Positions 9,889 to 18,941 of a DNA stretch of 64,000 nt are shown here, in pieces. Below the pieces are notes generated by a model. It searched no databases. It saw nothing but the letters and a program-made list of their open reading frames with translations, and was not told the DNA's origin. The stretch covers positions 620,001 to 684,000 of the forward strand of contig NZ_CP048635.1 of NCBI RefSeq assembly GCF_010669145.1, in the 5' to 3' direction. Positions within the stretch are counted from its first letter, which is position 1. The number at the start of each line of letters is the position of its first letter. The translations under genes were made by a program, and so were the position numbers. This DNA is from Rhizobium oryzihabitans. GTDB lineage: Bacteria; Pseudomonadota; Alphaproteobacteria; Rhizobiales; Rhizobiaceae.

Positions 9889-9917
9889 CCTAACAGGAGG
9901 CTTTTTGCCCTGTTAGG
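9889..9917. promoter_or_regulatory. Perfect inverted repeat in the leader of the RTX-GH16 gene
   Basis: The arms CCTAACAGG and CCTGTTAGG (9 bp, perfect) flank an 11-nt spacer containing five T residues. It lies about 50 bp before the likely ATG of the glycanase gene. It may be an operator, an mRNA leader hairpin or a weak terminator. The 297 bp between the Gre-like gene and the glycanase hold nothing else that I recognise. Confidence 0.4.
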
Positions 9918-9969
9918 ATGTTCCGCAGGAGGAGGGAGGAAGCCAACGCTAACGGACAGGAGACAGTTC

Positions 9970-11366
9970 ATGGCCCGGACAGTAGTGAATGCGCTTGGAG
10001 ACACACTTTATTACAGCGGCAATTCCCAGGGATTTTTTTCCGCCACGGGTTCCGGCCCCTGCTAACAGGCACTGCCGGCAATGATTCCATGTGGGGCGAC
10101 AGCTCCGTCAACGTGACGATGGCGGGCGGCACAGGCGACGATATTTATTATCTCTATTCCAGCATCAATCGCGCCGTCGAAAATGCCGGTGAGGGCATCG
10201 ATACGATCGACACCTGGATGAGCTACACCCTGCCCGAGAATTTCGAGAATCTGCGGGTCACGGGAGACGGCCGTTATGCTTTCGGAAATTCGCTCGACAA
10301 TATCATCACCGGCGGATCGGGCAGCCAGACGATCGATGGGGGCGCCGGCAACGATGTGCTCATCGGCGGTGGTGGTGCCGATACTTTCGTTTTTACCAGC
10401 GGCAACGGCACCGATCTCATCATGGATTTCAGCGCCAACGATACGATTCGGCTGAATGGTTACGGCATCACATCCTTCGATCAACTCGTCAGCAACTCCA
10501 CCCAACAGGGTACCGATCTCTGGCTGAACTTCGCAAATGGTGAAGCTGTCGTGCTTGCCGGAACCACCATTGACGACCTTCAGGCCGACCAGTTCGAACT
10601 CAGCCTTGACCGGTCATCCCTCACCCAGACCTTTGCCGACGAATTCGACGCGCTTTCTCTGCGCAGCGGCGATCAGGGAACCTGGGACGCCAAATATTGG
10701 TGGGCACCGGAAAAGGGAAGTTCGCTGACGACGAATGGCGAGGCGCAATGGTATATCAACCCCGCTTATGCGGGGACATCCGAGGTCAATCCCTTCAGCG
10801 TGGAAAACGGCGTGCTGACCATCACCGCCGCTGAAACCCCACAGTCGATCGCCGCCGAGGTCGAGGGTTACGACTATACGTCTGGCATGCTGAACACCTA
10901 TTCCTCCTTCAGCCAGACCTATGGTTATTTCGAAATCCGCGCAGATATGCCGACCGATCGGGGCGCATGGCCAGCTTTCTGGCTTCTGCCGGAAGACGGT
11001 TCCTGGCCGCCGGAGCTGGATATCGTGGAAATGCGCGGCCAGAACCCCAATACGCTGATCATGTCCACCCACTCCAATGCGACGGGCGAACAGACATCGG
11101 TGATCAACAATGTCAGCGTGCCGAGCACGGAAGGGTTCCACACCTATGGCGTGCTATGGGACGCGGAACATATCACCTGGTATTTTGACGATGTCGCGGT
11201 GGCACAAACGGATACGCCCGACGACATGCATGACCCCATGTATATGCTCGTCAATCTTGCCGTCGGCGGCATGGCGGGAACGCCGTCTGCAGGTGATTTC
11301 AGCGATGGCTCGCAGATGATGATCGACTACATCAGGGCCTATTCGCTTTCCGACTGGGCCGCGTAA
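9970..11366 (+). CDS. RTX-repeat GH16 beta-glycanase (ExsH/ExoK-like), N-terminus frameshifted as sequenced
   Basis: The natural start is the ATG at 9970, preceded by AGGAGA, giving MARTVVNALGDTLYY. This frame meets a stop unless one C is added to the run at 10056-10059. After that it joins the long downstream frame, giving about 465 residues. Residues about 35-160 contain Ca-binding RTX motifs (GTAGNDSMWG, GGAGNDVLIGGGGADTF), marking a type I secretion substrate. The C-terminal GH16 domain has the catalytic motif ELDIVE (about E349 and E354) preceded by AWPAFWLLPE. ExsH of Sinorhizobium, an RTX glycanase that trims succinoglycan, is the closest named relative I can recall. It presumably processes the polysaccharide made by this locus. 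A strong terminator follows. Confidence 0.85.
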
Positions 11367-11374
11367 GGAACGAC

Positions 11375-11412
11375 AACGCCGGCAGTCGCGTCCAGAACTG
11401 CCGGCGTTTCAG
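11375..11412 (+). terminator. Rho-independent terminator after the GH16 gene
   Basis: Perfect 12-bp arms AACGCCGGCAGT and ACTGCCGGCGTT enclose a 10-nt loop and are followed by a short T run. It starts 9 bp after the stop codon of the glycanase and separates it from the convergent isomerase gene. Confidence 0.75.
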
Positions 11413-11449
11413 GCTTCAGCCTATCGGGGCTGCGCCTTGTTGAAGCTCT

Positions 11450-12364
11450 TTATTCAGCCGCGATCTGCATCCGATCGGCGTGGAGCGACATGAGGCGCCG
11501 CGCCGTTTCAAGGCTCGCCGGCTGTTCGGCCCGGTAGCGGCGACCGATTTCCATCATCAGGACGGTATCGGGCAGGAAGGTCAGCTCCGAGAAGATGCTT
11601 TCCCATTCGATATCGCCCCAGCCGAGCGGCATATGCAGATCGCCGATGCCAAGCGCGGTATTTTCCTGGTCGAAATACGGCTGGTAAAAACCCTGCGGCC
11701 GGCCAAAGGAATCGTGGACATGCAGATGGCCGGCGACCGGCGCCATGGCGCGAAGCTGCTCGCGGAAATCGAGACCGCGATAGGTGGATTCGATATAGGC
11801 ATGGCTGAAGTCGATCAGCGCAACGACATTGTCGTGCCCGACGGCCTTCACGGTCGCGGCCACTTCGGCAGGCGTCTGGCGATACTGGCCGGGCTCGGTG
11901 GAGAAGATATTCTCAAGCGCGATACGTACGCCGTAGGGCTTGCAGAATTCCGCAAGCTCAAAAAGCGCTTCCCGCTCACGGGCATCGGCATCGGCACGTT
12001 CGGCGATCTGGTCCGCACGCAGCGCACCGCCATGCTGAACGAGAATGCCGGCACCGATGCGGTCACAGAGGACGGCCAGCGCCTTGGCGGCATCGATCTG
12101 GTAACGGCAGGTCACCGGATCCATGAAATTGGAGGACACCAGCCCGTGCACGGTGTAGCGGAAATCGAACTGTTTCGCGAGCGACACGAACCGTTCGGCG
12201 CGCTCCTCGATGATGCGGCCGCCCGCGATCAGATCGAGGCTGGTCACAGCCAGTTCAACGGTGTCGCAGCCAATATCGGCCAGTGCGCGCAGATCGTTTT
12301 CAAGGGTGGCCAGTTCGCCGTCGTCCGAGCCGGCGTTAAAACCGGTACCAATAAGATTGCTCAT
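11450..12364 (-). CDS. Sugar phosphate isomerase/epimerase-like TIM-barrel protein
   Basis: The protein has 304 residues of the xylose isomerase-like TIM-barrel family (AP endonuclease family 2). Characteristic metal-site elements are visible: LALENIFS-type (RIALENIFSTEPG), VALIDFSHAY and GHLHVHDSFG, then WGDIEWESIF and an ending MMEIG. These enzymes isomerise or epimerise sugars or polyols using a divalent metal. It is the last gene of a minus-strand operon with a phosphodiesterase and an ABC importer. Its likely job is the first metabolic step on the sugar or polyol released after uptake. The substrate cannot be read from the sequence. Confidence 0.75.
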   Translation of the reverse strand: MSNLIGTGFNAGSDDGELATLENDLRALADIGCDTVELAVTSLDLIAGGRIIEERAERFVSLAKQFDFRYTVHGLVSSNFMDPVTCRYQIDAAKALAVLCDRIGAGILVQHGGALRADQIAERADADAREREALFELAEFCKPYGVRIALENIFSTEPGQYRQTPAEVAATVKAVGHDNVVALIDFSHAYIESTYRGLDFREQLRAMAPVAGHLHVHDSFGRPQGFYQPYFDQENTALGIGDLHMPLGWGDIEWESIFSELTFLPDTVLMMEIGRRYRAEQPASLETARRLMSLHADRMQIAAE

Positions 12365-12390
12365 GTCATCATCTCCAGATGTAAAGAAGT

Positions 12391-13116
12391 TTATGCGAGT
12401 TCAGGCAGCCGCGCGGCACGCCGCACCGTGTCGAACAGGTCCGGGCGGTCGACGTTGACATAGTCTACCCCGGCCAATGCGATCTCCTTATGAAGGTCGA
12501 CATCATCGCCCCCATAATAAACCATGACCTCGAGACCCGCGTTGCGGCATGCCTCGACAAGGCCGGGCTTGCGCATCTGTTCCGGCGTGATCTCGATGAT
12601 CGAGGCATGATGCACCGCCGCCGCCAGAGAGGGCGACTTGGCGATGTCGAGCGTCATCATCTTGCGGAAATCCGGTGCAGCGGCGGCCAGGCCCCGGCGC
12701 ATTTCCTCGGAAAAAGAGAAAAAGAAGGTATCGCGCATCATGCCGAGGCCGCGCACCAGCGCTGCCACCTTAACGGGATCGCAATATTTCAGCTCGACAT
12801 AGACACCGCAGCGGCCGCGCAAATGGCGCAGATAAGCATCGAGCCGGGGTACAATCGCACCCTTGAAGCTTTCACCAAACCAGCCGCCGGCATCCAGCGC
12901 ATCGATCTCGCTCGACAGGGCGTGGCCGATCGGGCCCGTGCCGTCGGTGGTGCGGTCCAGCGTTTCATCGTGGAAAACATAAAGAACGCCGTCTGCGCTC
13001 TCGCGCACGTCAAGCTCGATATAATCGGCCCCATGCAGCAAGGCGAGGTCGGCAGCGGCAAAGGTGTTTTCGGGTGCGAACTGATTGGCACCACGGTGGG
13101 AGACGATTTTGGGCAT
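12391..13116 (-). CDS. Glycerophosphodiester phosphodiesterase (GDPD family)
   Basis: The protein has 241 residues with no signal peptide, so it is probably cytoplasmic. It begins MPKIVSHRGANQFAPENT, containing the HRG and PENT elements of the GDPD active site (His7). The metal ligands follow in ELDVRESADGVLYVFHDETLDRTTDGTG (E36 and D38, catalytic His51). GDPD enzymes split glycerophosphodiesters into glycerol-3-phosphate and an alcohol. Being cytoplasmic and 11 bp downstream of an ABC ATPase gene, it probably acts on the imported substrate. Confidence 0.9.
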   Translation of the reverse strand: MPKIVSHRGANQFAPENTFAAADLALLHGADYIELDVRESADGVLYVFHDETLDRTTDGTGPIGHALSSEIDALDAGGWFGESFKGAIVPRLDAYLRHLRGRCGVYVELKYCDPVKVAALVRGLGMMRDTFFFSFSEEMRRGLAAAAPDFRKMMTLDIAKSPSLAAAVHHASIIEITPEQMRKPGLVEACRNAGLEVMVYYGGDDVDLHKEIALAGVDYVNVDRPDLFDTVRRAARLPELA

Positions 13117-13127
13117 GGTAAGTCCTG

Positions 13128-14240
13128 TCAGTTTACGGGCTCCGGCTCCCGCGCCGGAACGGTCGAATGGTGGGAAAGATCGGCGTGAAGTCCAGCGATG
13201 CGGTTGCCGTTGGCTTCGAACACGAGTGTCAGGCCGGATTTGCAGCTGATCCCGACATGATCTCCCGGCGAGTGGCGTATGGTCTCGCCATATTCAAGCG
13301 CGTGGATCACGCCTGCGGGCGTGTCGATCGTGTAGAACACCTCGCGCCCCATGGGCTCGACGGTGGTGACCTGCCCCGAAAGCAGCGCTTCCGTGGGTTG
13401 AATGAGGGCGATATCCTCCGGGCGCAGGCCAAAGGTGACCTCACCGTCGCAAGGACCATCGAGATCGAGCAAGGCATCGCCAATCTGCAACTGCCCGCCC
13501 TGCGCCCATCCCTTCAAGAGGTTCATCGGCGGCGTGCCGATGAAGCCGGCCACGAACAGATTGTCGGGCCGGCGATAAAGATCATCAGGCGTGCCGATCT
13601 GGGCGACCGCGCCATTGTTCATGCAGATGATCCTGTCGGCCATGGTGATCGCCTCGATCTGGTCATGGGTGACGATCAGCGTGGTGATCTTAAGCCGTTT
13701 CTGCAGGCTTTTGAGTTCGGCGCGCATGGTAATGCGCAGCGTTGCGTCGAGGTTGGAAAGCGGCTCGTCCAGGAGGAGGATGTTGGGTTCCTTGACCAGC
13801 GCCCGGGCGAGCGCCACGCGCTGCTGCTGACCGCCGGAAAGCTGCGAGGGCCGCCGGTCGAGTAACGCGCTGATCTGCACGAGGCTTGCCGCCTCCTCCA
13901 CCCGCCGCGCCGCTTCCTCGCGCGCAACATTCTTGAAACGCAGCGGAAAGGCAATGTTCTGCCGCACCGTCAGGTTGGGATAAAGCGCATAGGACTGGAA
14001 GACGATACCGACATTGCGGTCGCGCGCATCGATGCGATTGACGTTATGGCCGTCAAAGGCGATCTCTCCGCCAGTCGGCGCGTAGAGCCCGGCGAGCAGG
14101 AACAGCGTGGTCGACTTTCCGCATCCCGATGGGCCGAGAACGGCGACGAATTCGCCATCTTCGATGGAGAGCGTCATCGGTTGCAGAACCCTGGTGTCGC
14201 CCCAGCTTTTTGTGACGTCGGTAAGAGTGATCCTGGCCAT
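13128..14240 (-). CDS. ABC transporter ATP-binding protein (UgpC/MalK type)
   Basis: The protein has 370 residues. It has Walker A GPSGCGKST (about 36-44), signature LSGGQQQRVALARAL, Walker B ILLLDEPLSNLDA and switch His in VTHDQIEAI. The C-terminal part holds the TOBE-type regulatory domain of carbohydrate (CUT1) importers, with FGLRPEDIAL. It energises the two permeases encoded upstream. It is fourth in the minus-strand operon (binding protein, permease, permease, ATPase, phosphodiesterase, isomerase). Confidence 0.92.
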   Translation of the reverse strand: MARITLTDVTKSWGDTRVLQPMTLSIEDGEFVAVLGPSGCGKSTTLFLLAGLYAPTGGEIAFDGHNVNRIDARDRNVGIVFQSYALYPNLTVRQNIAFPLRFKNVAREEAARRVEEAASLVQISALLDRRPSQLSGGQQQRVALARALVKEPNILLLDEPLSNLDATLRITMRAELKSLQKRLKITTLIVTHDQIEAITMADRIICMNNGAVAQIGTPDDLYRRPDNLFVAGFIGTPPMNLLKGWAQGGQLQIGDALLDLDGPCDGEVTFGLRPEDIALIQPTEALLSGQVTTVEPMGREVFYTIDTPAGVIHALEYGETIRHSPGDHVGISCKSGLTLVFEANGNRIAGLHADLSHHSTVPAREPEPVN

Positions 14241-14245
14241 GGCGA

Positions 14246-15334
14246 TTATCCTTTGATCCCGCCGAAACTCATCTGGGTGATGTATTTCTGCGTGAAGATG
14301 TAAATGATCAGCACAGGCAGCAGATAGATGATGCCGACGGCGGCGATCATGCCGTAATTCACGCCGACGCTGTCCTGTGCCACGAAGAAGAGATAGAGGC
14401 TCATCGTCATCTGGCTTTTTTCGATGAGCAGCGTCTGGACGAAGACATATTCCTCCCAGCCGCGCAGAAACGTGAAAGTGGCGACCGCGATCAGTCCGCT
14501 TTTCACCTGCGGCAGAACCACCATGCTAAAAGCCTGGAAGCGGGTCGCGCCATCGGTGACGGCACTCATTTCAATGTCCCAGGGAACGTTGTCGAAGAAG
14601 CCCTTGAGAACGAAAATCGCAAACGGCAGCTCCAGCGCGCTCATCACCAGCACCACGCCGAAGAGATTGTTGAGCAGGCCCATGTAATGCAGCTGCACGA
14701 AGATCGCGACGGTGAGCGCGAGTGCTGGAAATGCATGCAGCAACAGAAGGCCGCGCAGCACATTTTCACGCCCGGCAAAGGTGAAGCGCGACAGCGCATA
14801 GGCGGCAGGCGTGGCGACCAGCGCGACGATCAGGGTCTGGGAAGCGGCAAACAGCAGCGAATTGCGCATCGCAGCCCAGATCGACGGCATCAGCGCCATG
14901 CGCGTGGTGCCGGTTTTCTCGATATCGCGGCTCCACAGGAAGCTATAATTCTCGATGGTCAGATGCGGCAGCACCAGCACGAAAACGAGTGCTGCAACAA
15001 CGGCGCCAAATGCCAGCCACAACAGCACGGGATTGCGCAGGCGCGCGGAGAAAAGTGCGACCGCTATCGCCCCGCCATAAGCAAAAGCGGCGATTGCGCC
15101 GCTGCGCCACAACACAAGCCGGCTGAGATTGTCGTCGGAACTCGTCAGCGATTTCACCAACAGCCACAGATAGGGCAGGAGAACCGGAACCGAGACCACC
15201 GTCAGGAACACGAGGATAACGGGAATAAAGCCGGCGCGATGGGCGAGGCTACGCCTTTCCAGCCGCGTCCAGTCCGGCTTCAGATCAAGCGCGCGCCTGT
15301 TACGGGCAGGCGCATGGGAGTGGGCGAGCGTCAT
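14246..15334 (-). CDS. ABC sugar transporter permease (MalG/UgpE type), extended N-terminus
   Basis: The protein has about 362 residues from the ATG at 15334, which overlaps the preceding gene's TGA by one base (TGATG). The EAA loop that contacts the ATPase is visible in EMSAVTDGATRFQAFSMVVLPQ. It is longer than the usual 270-290 residues. Between the first segment and the conserved core lie extra hydrophobic segments (about residues 75-135), which suggests a subfamily with two additional membrane helices. It forms the membrane channel with the next permease. Confidence 0.88.
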   Translation of the reverse strand: MTLAHSHAPARNRRALDLKPDWTRLERRSLAHRAGFIPVILVFLTVVSVPVLLPYLWLLVKSLTSSDDNLSRLVLWRSGAIAAFAYGGAIAVALFSARLRNPVLLWLAFGAVVAALVFVLVLPHLTIENYSFLWSRDIEKTGTTRMALMPSIWAAMRNSLLFAASQTLIVALVATPAAYALSRFTFAGRENVLRGLLLLHAFPALALTVAIFVQLHYMGLLNNLFGVVLVMSALELPFAIFVLKGFFDNVPWDIEMSAVTDGATRFQAFSMVVLPQVKSGLIAVATFTFLRGWEEYVFVQTLLIEKSQMTMSLYLFFVAQDSVGVNYGMIAAVGIIYLLPVLIIYIFTQKYITQMSFGGIKG

Positions 15335-16245
15335 CACAGTACCTCGATTTTGGCGGGAGCAAAGGTCGAGCGCATGTTGCTGAGACGCCATTGGACGAGT
15401 GTCACCGCAACGCCGATGGCCATCAGGCCGAGTGCCAGTGCCGCGCCATAGGCGTAAGCGCCGTTTTCGAAGGCGCGCCGGTAGATATAGAGCGCATAGG
15501 TCGTGCTGTCGTAGACTGGGCCACCGCCGGTGATCAGCAGGATGTATTCATAGGTCGTCAGCAGCGAAAGCGCCTGATAGAGCGTGATGAAACGGATGGG
15601 AGCCGAAAGCGCCGGTGCGACGACATGGCGAAGCACGCCCCATTCGCTGGCGCCATCCACACGCGCCGCATTGGCCAGATGCGAGGGTATGGAGCGGATG
15701 GACGATGTGAGGATGACCATGGCGAAGGACGCACCGACGACGCCGTTCGCCACGACCACCAGAAGCAGCGGAAAGTCATTGCGCAGGTTGAGAGCGGGTG
15801 CGCCGAGCGCGCCGAGAAACTGGTTGAGCAGGCCGGAAGAGGTCGGATCGGCGATCCATATCCACAGCACGCCATAAAGCACGGCCGGGCTCATGCGCGG
15901 CAGCAGCCACAGGCCGCGAAAGAAATTGCCGAGCCGGTCCGGTATCGCCGTCGTCGTGACGGCCAGCAGCGCGCCAAGGCCGATATTGAAGAGGAACAGT
16001 GTCGCGCCGACATAAACAAGCGTCGTCAGAAGCACGATCGGCAGGCGCATGTCACGCTGGACCATGCGCTGGAAATTCTCGACCGTGAATTTGCCGACCT
16101 TCAGATTTGCGCCCATATCGGTAAAGGCGATCACCAGATTGACGACGATCGGGGTCAGAAAGAACAGGCCGAGCAGGACAAGTGCGGGCGCCAGATAAAA
16201 GATCGGCCGGGCCGGACGACGCGTCCGAAGCTGGAATTTTGACAT
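15334..16245 (-). CDS. ABC sugar transporter permease (MalF/UgpA type)
   Basis: The protein has about 303 residues starting MSKFQLRTRRPARPIF, with six hydrophobic segments. The EAA loop is NAARVDGASEWGVLRHVVAPAL. The frame can be extended to a TTG at 16311, but the ATG at 16245 is the normal start for this family. It is coupled by one-base overlap to the second permease. Together they import the ligand captured by the binding protein encoded immediately upstream. Confidence 0.9.
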   Translation of the reverse strand: MSKFQLRTRRPARPIFYLAPALVLLGLFFLTPIVVNLVIAFTDMGANLKVGKFTVENFQRMVQRDMRLPIVLLTTLVYVGATLFLFNIGLGALLAVTTTAIPDRLGNFFRGLWLLPRMSPAVLYGVLWIWIADPTSSGLLNQFLGALGAPALNLRNDFPLLLVVVANGVVGASFAMVILTSSIRSIPSHLANAARVDGASEWGVLRHVVAPALSAPIRFITLYQALSLLTTYEYILLITGGGPVYDSTTYALYIYRRAFENGAYAYGAALALGLMAIGVAVTLVQWRLSNMRSTFAPAKIEVL

Positions 16246-16313
16246 TACGATATACCGGTGGGAAACGCGGAAAAGCCGCCCGGCAAAGCCGGACGGCGTG
16301 GTTTCGGGCAAAC

Positions 16314-17687
16314 TCAGTTGCTTGCGGCTTCGCGGATTTCGATCTCCGCACCGAATTGCAGTTCGAGTTCGTCGGCGATGAAATCAACCGCCTGCGCAGC
16401 CGTCATCTTGCCGGTCTCAACCGCCTGCAGACCGCTGAACAGCACCTTGTTATAGCTGCCGAACTTGGTGTGGTTGGGCACGAACTGCGCATCCTTCATC
16501 ATCGGCGACGCGGCGGAAAGAACCCAGTTGTCGCGATATTTCGGCATCGCCGTCTGGGCGTTGCTGATCGCCGTGTGATAGGAGGTCACGGCATGCTCGT
16601 TGTTGAAATAGGGCAATGTCGCGAGCGCCACGAGATCGGCGGCGATGTCGGCATTCTTGCTCTTCGGATTGAGGGTGTAGAGCAGCGGGTGCGACAGGTT
16701 GGAAGGTTTGCCGCCCTTTTCGGCAGCCGGTGCGGAAATCCAGCCGATCTTGTTGAAATATCCCTCGCCATCGGTCGGCCAGGTCGCGCCGTTCTTTTCA
16801 CCCACCTGCCAGGCAACCGCCCATACGCCCTGGTGGAAGATGAAGGCCTTCTCCTGCTTGAATGCGGTCTGGATGGCTTCCCAGCTCATGGCCGTGTTGT
16901 CGACCGGGGTCACGCCCTGCTTGGCGTTACGCTCGTACCAGCCGAGCGCCTTGGCCATCTCAGCCTTGGGGAACATCAGCTTACCGGTCTTTTCGTCCAT
17001 GAACTTCACGCCATAGGACTGAAATACCATCAGATAATCGATGCCGACATTCGGACGGTGCAGCATGCCGTATTGCGCGGCCTTACCGTCAACCACTTCC
17101 TTCGACAGGGCCGTCAGATCATCGAGTGTGAATTCGCCGGCATCAACCTTGGCCGGCAGGCCTTCGATGAAGGCTTCATCCTTGCCGATCTTGCGCAGCA
17201 TGTCCTTGTTGTAGAAGAACATGCGGATCTCCGCGTCCTGCGGAATGCCGTAAATCTTGCCGTCCGTCGCCTTGGCCGAATCCCACAGGACAGGCAGAAT
17301 ATCGCCGTAAACCCACGGGGTGGCAGCGATCTTGCCTTCCATCGCCATCGCATAGCCGTCCTGCGCGAACTGGCCGATCCACTCATGCGGCAGAACGTAG
17401 ATATCCGGCCCCTGCCCCACCGAAAACGCCTTCAGCGTATCGAGCGCGAAGGCGTCCCAGCCCTGTACGCTGCTGTTATTGATGTCGATGACGATGCGCT
17501 TGTCGACGCCTGCGGCCTTGAACTGCGCGTTCATAATACCAGCCGCGGCCTCGATGTTGGTGACACGGCCTGGCGCGTTCTTGTCGGCAAGCGTCCAGAG
17601 CTTGATGTTGATGTCTTCGGCGAAGGCAACGGCCGGCAAAAGCGCGCTGAGAGCGACCGTCGCCGCCAAGGAGAGAGACTTGAACAT
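16314..17687 (-). CDS. Extracellular solute-binding protein, family 1 (CUT1 importer)
   Basis: The protein has about 457 residues. The N-terminus MFKSLSLAATVALSALLPAVAFA is a clear Sec signal peptide with cleavage before EDINIKLW. The mature part shows the features of family 1 binding proteins (QGPDIYVLPHEWIGQFA, YGIPQDAEIRMFFYNKDML). An in-frame ATG at 17696 is the alternative start. It captures the substrate in the periplasm and is first in the operon. An AT-rich palindrome lies just upstream, between this gene and the divergent ROK regulator. The GDPD in the operon suggests the ligand is a glycerophosphodiester or sugar phosphodiester. Confidence 0.88.
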   Translation of the reverse strand: MFKSLSLAATVALSALLPAVAFAEDINIKLWTLADKNAPGRVTNIEAAAGIMNAQFKAAGVDKRIVIDINNSSVQGWDAFALDTLKAFSVGQGPDIYVLPHEWIGQFAQDGYAMAMEGKIAATPWVYGDILPVLWDSAKATDGKIYGIPQDAEIRMFFYNKDMLRKIGKDEAFIEGLPAKVDAGEFTLDDLTALSKEVVDGKAAQYGMLHRPNVGIDYLMVFQSYGVKFMDEKTGKLMFPKAEMAKALGWYERNAKQGVTPVDNTAMSWEAIQTAFKQEKAFIFHQGVWAVAWQVGEKNGATWPTDGEGYFNKIGWISAPAAEKGGKPSNLSHPLLYTLNPKSKNADIAADLVALATLPYFNNEHAVTSYHTAISNAQTAMPKYRDNWVLSAASPMMKDAQFVPNHTKFGSYNKVLFSGLQAVETGKMTAAQAVDFIADELELQFGAEIEIREAASN

Positions 17688-17717
17688 AGGATCCATTCCC
17701 GTTGAAACTGATTATTT

Positions 17718-17734
17718 AATTAAGTTGCTTAATT
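17718..17734. promoter_or_regulatory. Candidate ROK operator between the ABC operon and its regulator
   Basis: The 17-bp palindrome AATTAAGTTGCTTAATT has 7-bp perfect arms and a 3-bp centre. It sits 30 bp upstream of the binding-protein start and 46 bp upstream of the divergent ROK gene. This position suits a repressor controlling both directions. The assignment is inferred from position and symmetry. Confidence 0.6.
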
Positions 17735-17780
17735 TACAGCTTTATGACATTTCCGGAGATAAGGCTGGGAGAGCGGAACA

Positions 17781-18920
17781 TTGAGTGACAGACGAAACGG
17801 CGACCTGACCGGCATCGGTGCAACACAGGGCGCGCTTCTGGGATATATCAGGCGCAAGGGCTCGGCCTCGCGCGTGGAGCTTGCCGAGTACTGCAACATA
17901 ACCCCGGCAGCCGTCAGCATGATGACACGCAATCTGCTTCAGCGTGGCATTATCGAGGAGGGCGCACGCCGGCAGGAAGGTCGCGGTGCACCGCATATAG
18001 ACCTCACGCTCAAAAAAAATGTCGGTTACGCCCTTGGCGCGCACGCGAACCGTTATTCGGTGATGTTGACGCTCCTGAATTTCGGCGGGGAGATCGTCGG
18101 CGAATTGCAGCTGCGGGGTTCCTATGGTGCATTCTCGGATGTTCAGCGGGCGCTTCAGGACGGGTCCGAGCAACTGCTTGCGAAAAACGCGATCAATAGA
18201 AGCGATCTCATCGGCGCAGCGATCGCCATGCCGACCCGCTTTCGCAAGGAAGCCATGTCGCTCGATCTTGCCGAGGAGGTGATTTCCTGGGCGGGATCGG
18301 ATCTTTCCGCCATGCTGCGCGAGGCGTTGCGCTGCCCGGTCATCATCGAAAACGATGCCAATGCCGCCGCCATGGGCGAACTCACGCTCGGCAACACGGC
18401 CGGGCATGAAAACTTCGCCTATCTCTATCTGTCAGAAGGGATCGGCGGCGGCATCATCATCAAGAACGAGCTTTTTCGCGGTTATCTCGGCAATGCCGGC
18501 GAGATCGGCGCCCTGCGCGGCCGCGGCGCATCGCGCCCCTCTTTCGAAGATCTGGCCGCATGGTGTCTCGAGCATGTGGGTGAGAAACCTTCGGGGCGCG
18601 CACCAGAGGTCTGGACGGATTATCTGTCGCGCAATCCCGCCGTGTTTGATGCATGGCTTGAGCGGGCAGGCCCCGAAGTCGCCCGTCTCGCCTTCGCCGT
18701 CAGCGCCATATTGGCGCCCACCGCCATCTTCGTCGGCGGCACCTTACCGAGGATCGTGCGCGAGAGGCTGGCGCAATGGCTGGACTACGAACGCTCTGAC
18801 CCGTTCAACGGCGCAAGCGTGATACAGCCGCAAATCCTGCTGCCGGAAGTGGTGGCCACAGATCCCGTGGCCTTCGGTGCCGCGGCGATGATCCTGCATG
18901 GTGTCAGCGACGCCGGCTGA
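17781..18920 (+). CDS. ROK family transcriptional repressor
   Basis: The protein has 379 residues with a TTG start at 17781. Residues about 10-75 are a winged helix-turn-helix (LLGYIRRKGSASRVELAEYCNITPAAVS). The rest is a ROK sugar-binding domain with VIIENDANAAAMGE and YLSEGIGGGIIIKNELFRGYLGNAGEIGAL. The usual ROK zinc motif CxCGxxGC is not seen, replaced by a degenerate RGRGASRPSFEDLAAWCLE region, so it may be zinc-free. It is divergent from the importer operon and probably represses it until the imported sugar binds. Confidence 0.88.
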   Translation: MSDRRNGDLTGIGATQGALLGYIRRKGSASRVELAEYCNITPAAVSMMTRNLLQRGIIEEGARRQEGRGAPHIDLTLKKNVGYALGAHANRYSVMLTLLNFGGEIVGELQLRGSYGAFSDVQRALQDGSEQLLAKNAINRSDLIGAAIAMPTRFRKEAMSLDLAEEVISWAGSDLSAMLREALRCPVIIENDANAAAMGELTLGNTAGHENFAYLYLSEGIGGGIIIKNELFRGYLGNAGEIGALRGRGASRPSFEDLAAWCLEHVGEKPSGRAPEVWTDYLSRNPAVFDAWLERAGPEVARLAFAVSAILAPTAIFVGGTLPRIVRERLAQWLDYERSDPFNGASVIQPQILLPEVVATDPVAFGAAAMILHGVSDAG

Positions 18921-18941
18921 AGGGTGAAGCATGTTCCCGGG

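Noticed and set aside
16182..17705. Open frame of 507 codons on the plus strand
   Set aside because: It is antisense to the solute-binding protein gene, which has a signal peptide and family motifs.
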